From Bacteroidales bacterium (GTDB lineage: Bacteria; Bacteroidota; Bacteroidia; Bacteroidales; P3): a DNA stretch of 12,568 bases. The notes under the pieces were generated by a model. It had not been told where the DNA came from. It did no database searches and was given only the letters and a program-made list of their open reading frames with translations. Positions within the stretch are counted from its first letter, which is position 1; the number at the start of each line of letters is the position of its first letter. The DNA is taken from the NCBI GenBank assembly GCA_017618625.1, contig JAFZTV010000052.1, positions 1 through 12,568 of the forward strand. The letters are read 5' to 3'. The position numbers and the translations under genes were made by a program. This document shows, piece by piece, positions 5,994 to 11,290 of this stretch.

Positions 5994-7748
5994 TCACTCT
6001 ATCGCCTCGATATTCTCCCACTGCCCCCATACCGCATGGTGCCTGTACTTCTCCACCGACTCCTTCGGCACCTTCAGCACCGCGTTCGACGGTCTTCCCT
6101 CGAACGTCGTCTCCAGAACGCTGGGCGGCTCTAACGCCCTCACGGTCACGCACTCCAGATTATAACATTCGGTAAAGGCATAGTTGCCCACAAATTTTAT
6201 CGACCTCCCGAAGTCAATATTGCGGATGTTATAGTCATACGAGAACGCATAGTTGCCCACAACCTCGGTCGAATCAGGGAACTTCAGGCTCTCGAACCCC
6301 GTCGCGTAGAACGCCCCGTGCTCGATAACCTTCAAACTGTTCGGAAACACAATATCGGTCATGTTGCTGTCTCTGGCAAACACGTTGTTCGGCATGGTTT
6401 CCAACCCATCCTCAAACACCGCCTCCCGCAAGTTTACGACCGACCTGAACAGATCCAGCGGCACATGCCTCACGTTGCCGGTCACCACGACCTTTTCGAG
6501 CGACGAGCAGCGGTAGAAAAAAGTGCGTATTTCCGATTTGAAACTATATTCGCACGAGTCGGCTTTCCACACGACGGTGGAGAGTCTCGAGCAGTCGTTG
6601 AATGCGCTCAGACCCAGACGGGTGAGCGACCGTGGAATCACCAGCGTGTCACGCAGTCCCGAGCAGGCGCAGAAAGCCATGCGACCTATCGACTCCAACC
6701 CTTCCGGCAGTTCCACCCTCTTGAGCCCAAAGCAGTTCTGGAAGGTCCCGTCGTCTATACTCGTCACCCTGTAGTCGAGCCCAAACCTTTTTATTGTCGC
6801 CGGAATCCGCATCTCCCCGCCTATCTCCTCATATTCTTCCGGCCACGGTTGGGTTGCCGATGCCGGACACACCAGCATCACCTCGCGCTGCGGGAAATTG
6901 CTTATCACGCGGTAATAGACCATCTGCCCCGAGTCGAGCCGCACACGGAACATACGGTTTGTCGGCACCACGGCGGCTATCACCAAGGCAACAATAGCCA
7001 TCGCGCCCCCCACCCACACATACCAGAGGCTGCGCATCTCGCGCCTGAATCGCTCCACCGTAGCCGGGCGCCGCGTCGGCTCCTTGCGTGTCGCTTTTCT
7101 CACCGCCCTGCGGTATCGGTGGGGGAACATCATCGACGTGATACGCCCCAGCGAGTATATGTCGGCCCGTTGGTCCGAAACCATGCCCTCCCCCTGTTCG
7201 GGTGCGGCATAGCCCACAGTGCCCGACGACTGCTTGAAAGCCGCATACTGCGGCCCGTCGCTCAGCCCGAAGTCAATCAACTTGACATTGTTGACTTCCT
7301 CGGTTATTATGATATTGGCCGGTTTCAGGTCGTGGTGATACACGTTGTGCGCGTGGCAGTGGGTCACCGCGTCGAGCAGCTGGCCGAGCACCTCGCGTCG
7401 TTCCCCGCACGAGCGTTTCCCTTTGAGCCACTCGTCCAGCGTCGTCCCCGCCACATATTCCATCACAATGCACTGCCCCGCTTTCTCGTCGTGCTCGAAA
7501 CTCTCGACCCTCACCACATTGGGGTGGTCCAGCCTCACCCCGATACTATATTCCTTGTATAGCCATTCCTCGTATATCGGGTTGCCCCTGAACTGCTCGG
7601 CCAACCCCTTCAGCACATACCAACGTCCCCAGCGCCGAGCCTTGTAGAACACATGGCACGCGCCACGCCCCAGTTCGCTGTATGACGAAAAGAAGTCGTC
7701 GGTCAACCCCGCGCCACCCGAAATACCACCCGACGGACAGTCCATCAT
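5994..7748 (-). CDS. Membrane Ser/Thr kinase with BspA-type LRR sensor
   Basis: Hanks-type protein kinase fused to leucine-rich repeats; 584 residues from ATG 7746-7748. Kinase features: glycine loop LGRGACHVF (26-34), ATP-anchoring Lys47 (YVLKGL), helix-C Glu66, catalytic loop HHDLKPAN (138-145; His replaces the Arg of HRD), DFG (159-161), GTVGYAAPEQ (about 176-185) and RADIYSLGRI. One transmembrane helix (about 241-261) follows. Residues about 311-570 are LRR_5/BspA repeats (e.g. VTSIDDGTFQNCFGLKRVEL), predicted to be outside the inner membrane. AGGAGG (7755-7760) lies 6 nt before the first ATG. A frame extension to TTG at 7868 is rejected because the SD and the -7 box (7825-7832) favour the ATG. 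The kinase appears active. The ligand is unknown, and recognition of cell-wall or host material is only a guess. Confidence 0.93.
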   Translation of the reverse strand: MMDCPSGGISGGAGLTDDFFSSYSELGRGACHVFYKARRWGRWYVLKGLAEQFRGNPIYEEWLYKEYSIGVRLDHPNVVRVESFEHDEKAGQCIVMEYVAGTTLDEWLKGKRSCGERREVLGQLLDAVTHCHAHNVYHHDLKPANIIITEEVNNVKLIDFGLSDGPQYAAFKQSSGTVGYAAPEQGEGMVSDQRADIYSLGRITSMMFPHRYRRAVRKATRKEPTRRPATVERFRREMRSLWYVWVGGAMAIVALVIAAVVPTNRMFRVRLDSGQMVYYRVISNFPQREVMLVCPASATQPWPEEYEEIGGEMRIPATIKRFGLDYRVTSIDDGTFQNCFGLKRVELPEGLESIGRMAFCACSGLRDTLVIPRSLTRLGLSAFNDCSRLSTVVWKADSCEYSFKSEIRTFFYRCSSLEKVVVTGNVRHVPLDLFRSVVNLREAVFEDGLETMPNNVFARDSNMTDIVFPNSLKVIEHGAFYATGFESLKFPDSTEVVGNYAFSYDYNIRNIDFGRSIKFVGNYAFTECYNLECVTVRALEPPSVLETTFEGRPSNAVLKVPKESVEKYRHHAVWGQWENIEAIE

Positions 7749-7754
7749 CTGCCC

Positions 7755-7760
7755 CCTCCT
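7755..7760 (-). promoter_or_regulatory. Shine-Dalgarno of kinase gene
   Basis: Minus-strand AGGAGG sits 6 nt before ATG 7748 and 9 nt before the adjacent ATG 7745. Strong SD sequences are uncommon in Bacteroidetes, and this one decides the start choice over the upstream TTG. Confidence 0.75.
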
Positions 7761-7824
7761 TTGCCGTTCATTATTCGAATAAAGTTCAAAAACATCACGC
7801 CTTGCAACAAAGTTTTTCAAACTG

Positions 7825-7832
7825 CAAAGATA
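7825..7832 (-). promoter_or_regulatory. -7 box of kinase gene
   Basis: Minus-strand TATCTTTG matches TAnnTTTG exactly. It predicts a start near 7818 and a leader of about 70 nt. No clear -33 TTTG is seen at the expected distance, so this promoter may need an activator. Confidence 0.55.
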
Positions 7833-7883
7833 CACAATCTTTTCATAACCCCACCATTCACCCACCAATATTGCCTAATCACC

Positions 7884-7903
7884 CAAAACGGACCAAAACG
7901 GTT
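7884..7903. promoter_or_regulatory. 20-bp shared element, copy 1
   Basis: CAAAACGGACCAAAACGGTT consists of two CAAAACGG direct repeats with a 10-bp period. It is identical over exactly 20 bp to 10744-10763 and differs on both flanks. It ends 23 bp before the -7 box of the 7944 gene and lies in the divergent region shared with the kinase gene, so it is a candidate operator for one or both. Confidence 0.7.
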
Positions 7904-7926
7904 ACAGCCATCATAGAATAATTTCA

Positions 7927-7934
7927 TATTTTTG
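7927..7934 (+). promoter_or_regulatory. -7 box of the 7944 gene
   Basis: TATTTTTG matches TAnnTTTG. A start about 7 nt downstream would fall at about 7940, only a few bases before the ATG at 7944, implying a leaderless or near-leaderless mRNA. Confidence 0.6.
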
Positions 7935-7943
7935 CAACCCGTT

Positions 7944-8522
7944 ATGACAGACACTACCGACACCATAAAGAAACTCCTCCAGCTTGTCTGCGAGTCGGCG
8001 GGCTGCGAAGCCAACACCCCGGGAGATTTCTACACCCTGGCCGGATACATCGAAAAACGCACAGGCGTCCCCATAGGCCTCACCACCACCAAACGCCTCT
8101 GGAACTATGCCGGCCTTTCGTCCAAGCCGCGTATCTCGACCCTCAACCTCCTTGCGCGGGCCCTCGGCTATCGCAATTTCGAGGATTTTTCAGCCCACCA
8201 CTCCGACATCACCCCGTCGAGCGACCCCGTTTTAGGACGTGCCATAAAGCAGAGCGACCTCAAGCGCGGCGACCGGCTCCTTCTGCGCTGGAATCCAGGG
8301 CGGGAGCTCTTGGTGGAATATCTCGACAACGGCTGTTTCCGTGTGCTCGAGAGCGTCGCCAGCAAGCTGGGCGTCGGCACCACCTTCCAGGCCGCCTTAT
8401 TCGCGCTGGGCCACCCCGCCATGATTGCCAACGTCATCTACAACGACACCACCTGGACACTCTACGAACTCGGCCAGCAAGGCGGCATCACATACTTACG
8501 CCACATACCCGCCGAACAGTGA
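7944..8522 (+). CDS. Putative DNA-binding protein, HTH-like N-domain
   Basis: The product has 192 residues. I recognise the general type (a Bacteroidetes hypothetical protein) but no assigned function. Residues about 25-83 contain TTTKRLWNYAG and STLNLLARALGYRNFEDF, which read as a helix-turn-helix-like DNA-binding module of a sort common in this phylum. Residues about 100-188 form a predicted beta-rich domain beginning DLKRGDRLLLRWNPGRELLVEYL. No signal peptide or membrane segment is present. ATG 7944 is preferred; the frame also opens at a TTG at 7932, but that codon lies inside the -7 box. It diverges from the receptor kinase with a 195-bp shared promoter region holding the 20-bp element. 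Regulation of the kinase, or by it, is inference. It ends facing the 33-bp repeat array. Confidence 0.8.
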   Translation: MTDTTDTIKKLLQLVCESAGCEANTPGDFYTLAGYIEKRTGVPIGLTTTKRLWNYAGLSSKPRISTLNLLARALGYRNFEDFSAHHSDITPSSDPVLGRAIKQSDLKRGDRLLLRWNPGRELLVEYLDNGCFRVLESVASKLGVGTTFQAALFALGHPAMIANVIYNDTTWTLYELGQQGGITYLRHIPAEQ

Positions 8523-8530
8523 TTTCACAC

Positions 8531-8553
8531 CCTCTTTTGACAAAATAAAGAGG
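8531..8553. terminator. Possible hairpin terminator after the 7944 gene
   Basis: CCTCTTT (8531-8537) and AAAGAGG (8547-8553) form a perfect 7-bp inverted repeat around a 9-nt loop, starting 8 bp after the stop codon. A U-run follows only at 8566-8571, so efficiency is uncertain. It overlaps the first unit of the 33-bp array. Confidence 0.45.
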
Positions 8554-8721
8554 AATAAACCCTAGTTTTTTGTCAAAATCAAGAGGAATAAGCCACACTT
8601 TTTTGACAAAATCAAGAGGAATAGCCCCCACTTTTTTCGACAAAATCAAGAGGAATAAGCCTCGCTTTTTTGTCAAAATCAAGAGGAATAAGCCACACTT
8701 TTTTGTCAAAATCAAGAGGAA
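8539..8721. repeat. 33-bp tandem array, 5.5 units
   Basis: Units start at 8539, 8572, 8605 (34 bp), 8639, 8672 and 8705 (partial). The consensus is GWCAAAATCAAGAGGAATAA then GCCnCnCTTTTTT. Units 2 and 5 are identical. The unit junctions form the palindrome TTTTGWCAAAA, whose central base alternates A or T. The array occupies almost the whole spacer between the convergent 7944 gene and the ATPase gene. The 34-bp unit breaks the reading frame, so the open frames running through it are not taken as genes. Confidence 0.95.
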
Positions 8722-8723
8722 AG

Positions 8724-9923
8724 TCAATACATCAGCCCGAAAAGCCACAATGGCAGTTTGTTGCCATAGGGATATTCTATGCCGTCACAAGCAAGATAGG
8801 CATTCTCTCGGCCCGCAATCTGACTGCCGTCTTTAGAACTGCCCCCTACTTCAAACACCCACTTGCCGTCAACAACGAAGTCCGCAGATTTGGCATATTC
8901 CACACTATGCCGATAGGCTACCTGATTGCAGAAAAAAGACTCTCTGACAGTCCCATCATTGGCCGCAGCGAGATTGAGGACATAACACAGATTAGGGTTC
9001 TCCATCAGAATCTTGTCGGGTTTCTGCATCCGCTTAACCGACGTGGCATCAGAGTAGAGTAGGCGGATAAGCCGCGCATCGTGAAGATATTGCAGATAAG
9101 AGGTCAGGCTCACACGACTCAGTTCTAGCATCTTCGACAGCTTGCTGATATCCACAAGCATAGGAACTTCGGTTGCCAGCACAGCCAAGAGCGCTTTGAG
9201 TTTTCGGATATTTCCAACATCAACCCCACGCTGCTGAGGGAGTTCGATTCCTAGAATCATATCCACCACATTCTCGACCCGAATGGGGTACTGTTTAGGA
9301 TTTTCCTTGCGAAATGGGTAGTAGCCAGAGCGAAGATATTCACTGAAATGTTCCAACGGACGACATTTGCCGTTCACCTCCTCACAAATGGCGTCAGCTT
9401 GGCATACGATGTCATTCAAGGTGCACTGTGGCAGTTTGATTTTATGATAGAATTCCTGATACTCCCTGAACGACAATCCCTGCATCTCATAGCACACACA
9501 CCTTCTCGACAGGTCAGCCTCCGCATTGAGAATCTGCAACAATGAAGATCCTGTGAAAACTATCTTGATTGTGGGATAAAGGTCATAGATGTTCTTTATA
9601 TATTGACTCCAATGCGGATACTTGTGCACTTCGTCCAAAAACAGACATTCACCGCCCGACTGATAAAAGGACTGTACGGTATCCATCAAATCATGCTGTG
9701 CAAAATAGGCGCTGTCAAGGTTGATATACAGGGCCTTCTTGGTTGCGGCACCATAGTGCAACTTGATATGCTGGAGTAGCAGTGTGGTTTTGCCGACGCC
9801 TCTGGCTCCGCGAATACCGATAAGGCGGGTGCTCTCCCAGTCAATTTCATACATCAGGGAACGTACAAATGTTGTTGTAAGATTCTGAATCAATTGACGT
9901 TGCAATGCAAAAAATGCTTCCAT
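8724..9923 (-). CDS. AAA ATPase with DUF4143 domain
   Basis: Member of the AAA_14/DUF4143 family of standalone prokaryotic ATPases; 399 residues from ATG 9921-9923. Walker A is GARGVGKTT (39-47), Walker B CLFLDEVHKY (93-102), then a sensor-like FTGSS (123-127) and LSRR (138-141). A winged-helix-like region (about 255-285, DISKLSKMLELSRVSLTSYL) is followed by the DUF4143 PD-(D/E)xK-like core with D348 and E358 (ADFVV...VFEVGGSSK). The family is frequent in Bacteroidales accessory regions, and its physiological role is not established. A GTG 7 codons upstream lies inside the -7 box, so the ATG is preferred. It stands alone, converging on the 7944 gene, with two strong palindromes upstream suggesting repression or autoregulation. 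Both the ATPase and nuclease-like motifs look intact. Confidence 0.93.
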   Translation of the reverse strand: MEAFFALQRQLIQNLTTTFVRSLMYEIDWESTRLIGIRGARGVGKTTLLLQHIKLHYGAATKKALYINLDSAYFAQHDLMDTVQSFYQSGGECLFLDEVHKYPHWSQYIKNIYDLYPTIKIVFTGSSLLQILNAEADLSRRCVCYEMQGLSFREYQEFYHKIKLPQCTLNDIVCQADAICEEVNGKCRPLEHFSEYLRSGYYPFRKENPKQYPIRVENVVDMILGIELPQQRGVDVGNIRKLKALLAVLATEVPMLVDISKLSKMLELSRVSLTSYLQYLHDARLIRLLYSDATSVKRMQKPDKILMENPNLCYVLNLAAANDGTVRESFFCNQVAYRHSVEYAKSADFVVDGKWVFEVGGSSKDGSQIAGRENAYLACDGIEYPYGNKLPLWLFGLMY

Positions 9924-9943
9924 AACTATTTTGGATTTTGCCA

Positions 9944-9951
9944 CAAAAATA
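9944..9951 (-). promoter_or_regulatory. -7 box of the ATPase gene
   Basis: Minus-strand TATTTTTG matches TAnnTTTG. It predicts a start near 9937, about 14 nt before the ATG. The nearest TTTG upstream (9976-9979) is 24 bp away, slightly long for a -33 box. Confidence 0.6.
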
Positions 9952-9958
9952 CATAAAA

Positions 9959-9978
9959 TTGTTTAATACGTTAAACAA
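9959..9978. promoter_or_regulatory. Palindromic operator 1 of the ATPase gene
   Basis: TTGTTTAA-TACG-TTAAACAA is a perfect 8-bp inverted repeat with a 4-bp spacer. It lies 7 bp upstream of the -7 box, inside the core promoter, which is the usual place for a repressor site. Confidence 0.75.
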
Positions 9979-9991
9979 AGATCACGAAAAT

Positions 9992-10011
9992 TTGTTTAAC
10001 CCATTAAACAA
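9992..10011. promoter_or_regulatory. Palindromic operator 2 of the ATPase gene
   Basis: TTGTTTAA-CCCA-TTAAACAA has the same 8-bp half-sites as operator 1 with a different spacer, exactly 33 bp upstream. Conservation of the arms but not the spacer argues for protein binding. A weaker related palindrome, GTTAA-TAAT-TTAAC, lies at 10245-10258. Confidence 0.75.
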
Positions 10012-10094
10012 TTATCGTCATCCAACGCCTCACTCTCTTAACCTTTTAATCAAACGTGTACGTGGAAAGCCCACCATTCCGTTCAGACCACTTT

Positions 10095-10227
10095 TTAACA
10101 AATCCTCAAAATTATTTATGCCCAAATGTTACATTTCCTCAATATTTCAAACACGTATTTATTACAAAATCTCACAATTTATAATGCCAAATTGTTACAT
10201 TACCTCATAATTTATCACATTGTTGAC
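10095..10227. repeat. Degenerate 33-bp-period array
   Basis: Four imperfect units start at 10095 (34 bp), 10129, 10162 and 10195 (33 bp each). They share a TTACAnnnCCTCAnAATTTA-like first half, with an ATGCC(C)AAATTG-like second half best kept in units 1 and 3. The units are AT-rich and non-coding. This is the main content of the spacer between the ATPase operators and the structured RNA; no gene was found there. Confidence 0.6.
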
Positions 10228-10257
10228 AGTGCGGAAAGTGGTTTGTTAATAATTTAA

Positions 10258-10278
10258 CCCCACACTCCTAGTGTGGGG
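10258..10278. terminator. 8-bp GC hairpin
   Basis: CCCCACAC-TCCTA-GTGTGGGG is a perfect 8-bp stem with a 5-nt loop. In the minus sense it is followed by TTAAATTATT, a weak U-rich tail. No clear transcript ends here, so it could be a bidirectional terminator insulating the downstream RNA, or a binding site. Confidence 0.5.
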
Positions 10279-10335
10279 TATTGCCACCCCCCAACAAAAG
10301 CGTGCCGAAGATACGCCACTTATAAAAAATTTTCG

Positions 10336-10343
10336 TACATTTG
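10336..10343 (+). promoter_or_regulatory. -7 box of the structured RNA
   Basis: TACATTTG matches TAnnTTTG and is followed by CAGTCG, the same TTTGCAGTCG decamer found at the 10788 promoter. It predicts a start near 10350. Confidence 0.65.
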
Positions 10344-10348
10344 CAGTC

Positions 10349-10558
10349 GCAAACCGAGAGAAAAAGGTTTGCCGAAAGAAAGCGCATTTTCGCCTTATTC
10401 CGACCGTGTGAATCTCGACAATTTACACATTATCTGTGATGTTAGGAATAAAGGAGTTACGAGATGCTCCCTTGATTGTATATATATATACATTCACTGT
10501 GGGGCGATTCAAAGTACCTTTATATTCACATCACAGGGGTGTCGAGACCCTCACACGG
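10349..10558 (+). ncRNA. Rod-like structured RNA, possibly 6S/Bacteroidales-1 class
   Basis: A 5' hairpin pairs GCAAACC (10349-10355) with GGTTTGC (10366-10372). A long rod follows, made of three perfect 8-bp helices: CCGTGTGA (10404-10411) with TCACACGG (10551-10558), TCTCGACA (10413-10420) with TGTCGAGA (10540-10547), and CTGTGATG (10434-10441) with CATCACAG (10529-10536). A 13-nt against 3-nt bubble separates the last two. ATAAAGG (10448-10454) pairs with CCTTTAT (10517-10523), and GCTCC (10466-10470) pairs with GGGGC (10501-10505). The apex holds the palindrome TGTATATATATATACA (10477-10492). A single rod with a central bubble, behind a housekeeping-type promoter, is how 6S RNA looks. From memory, the Bacteroidales-1 RNA family has a similar promoter and may be 6S; this was not checked. 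Alternatives are the leader of an mRNA or a novel RNA. The 3' end is uncertain. Confidence 0.65.
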
Positions 10559-10743
10559 GAAGATAGAGACATACTGAATGGCTCCACTTTCTTCCGTTGT
10601 TGATAGTAAATATAATTGAGTAAAATGCACAACGAACAGTTTGAACAAGTGGAATTGCGAATCCGGCACAACCGACCATACACAACATGTCAAAAAAAAC
10701 GACATGTTTCCACCCATGCGAAAGACTGATTCCCATAGCATTA
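10559..10743. other. Spacer between structured RNA and 20-bp element
   Basis: No gene was recognised. A possible 3' stem pairs CGGGAAGATAG (10556-10566) with CTTTCTTCCG (10587-10596) imperfectly, and no T-run follows. The only other clear structure is the hairpin at 10684-10708. Confidence 0.4.
10684..10708. other. Perfect 8-bp inverted repeat
   Basis: AACATGTC-(AAAAAAAAC)-GACATGTT has an 8-bp stem and a 9-nt, nearly pure A loop. It lies 36 bp upstream of the 20-bp element. It could be an operator for a dimeric regulator or an RNA hairpin; no T-run follows in either direction. Confidence 0.6.
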
Positions 10744-10767
10744 CAAAACGGACCAAAACGGTTTTGG
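10744..10767. promoter_or_regulatory. 20-bp shared element, copy 2, with palindrome
   Basis: Bases 10744-10763 are identical to 7884-7903. Here the right half continues into CCAAAAC-G-GTTTTGG (10753-10767), a perfect palindrome that contains the likely -33 box TTTTG (10762-10766). It lies 24 bp before the -7 box of the DUF6884 operon, essentially the same spacing as copy 1. Confidence 0.7.
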
Positions 10768-10787
10768 AGATAATTGGATAAATCGTT

Positions 10788-10794
10788 TATTTTG
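10788..10794 (+). promoter_or_regulatory. -7 box of the DUF6884/GIY-YIG operon
   Basis: TATTTTG is one T short of TAnnTTTG and is followed by CAGTCG exactly as at the structured RNA promoter. TTTTG at 10762-10766 is 21 bp upstream as a -33 box. Start is predicted near 10801, giving a leader of about 52 nt. Confidence 0.55.
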
Positions 10795-10852
10795 CAGTCG
10801 AAAAACAATTGATTATAAAAATAGTAGCAACTGATTTTAACAGTATATATTG

Positions 10853-11290
10853 ATGCAAACAATTGTACTTGTACCTTGCGGTAAACGTAAGCAGCACTCG
10901 AACACACCAATTGAGGCTGAGAATATGTATATTGGCTCTTTTTTCAAGAAGGCAATGCTGTGCGCTAAATCCATGAAACCTGACGCAATTTATATTCTTT
11001 CTGCCAAATACCATGTGGTACCTCCTGAAAAGAAATTAGAATACTATGATATGGTCCTATCCAAGCAATCCGCCTCATTTCGCCGCAAATGGGCAGAAAC
11101 GGTTCTTTCTCAACTAAATGCGCTTGGTGTTAATTTGCAAGATGATAAAATTGTATTTCTGACGGGACAATATTACTATAACGACATTATTGGCCACATC
11201 AAAAATTATGACATTGTTGGTAAAGGGCTTAGTATCGGATGTAAAATACAGAAATTTAATGAGATTATTAAAAAAAATTACAAAAAATGA
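10853..11290 (+). CDS. DUF6884-type (YaaA-like) protein
   Basis: A small cytoplasmic protein of 145 residues. Recognisable pieces are VPCGKRK (7-13), YIGSFFKKA (26-34), YILSAKYHVV (47-56), the YYD that follows (64-66), TGQYYYN (104-110) and a C-terminal GLSIGCKIQKF (125-135). This order matches the DUF6884 family, whose SAKYGL-then-YD pattern recalls YaaA (LSGLYGLL...PYRLEM). Here His replaces the Gly of SAKYG, which is unusual as far as I recall. The biochemical function of DUF6884 is not established to my knowledge; a nucleic-acid or nucleobase role is inferred from the YaaA likeness. ATG 10853 is preferred over the TTG one codon earlier. The gene is clearly more AT-rich than the kinase or gltX region, which suggests transfer. 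It overlaps the next gene by 4 bp. Confidence 0.8.
   Translation: MQTIVLVPCGKRKQHSNTPIEAENMYIGSFFKKAMLCAKSMKPDAIYILSAKYHVVPPEKKLEYYDMVLSKQSASFRRKWAETVLSQLNALGVNLQDDKIVFLTGQYYYNDIIGHIKNYDIVGKGLSIGCKIQKFNEIIKKNYKK

Noticed and set aside
6318..7562. 414-codon plus-strand frame opposite the kinase gene
   Set aside because: Antisense shadow; all kinase motifs are on the minus strand.
7749..7868. 40-codon N-terminal extension of the kinase from TTG 7868
   Set aside because: A strong SD directly precedes ATG 7748, and the -7 box at 7825-7832 would lie inside the extension.
8539..8721. CRISPR array
   Set aside because: Units abut directly with no unique spacers, and no cas gene is in the window.
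8488..8836. Open frames on both strands through the 33-bp array, giving 11-residue repeats
   Set aside because: 33 is a multiple of 3, so open frames arise automatically; a 34-bp unit shifts the frame and the peptides change register midway. No start signal was seen.
9938..10210. 90-codon plus-strand frame before the structured RNA
   Set aside because: It starts with TTG inside the ATPase promoter and runs through the operators and the degenerate repeat.
10349..10558. Retron or group II intron RNA
   Set aside because: No reverse transcriptase gene is in the window, and the simple rod shape does not match either.
10526..10910. Minus-strand open frames over the structured RNA and the DUF6884 promoter
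   Set aside because: They overlap strong RNA pairing and promoter elements, overlap each other in different frames, and match no known protein type.
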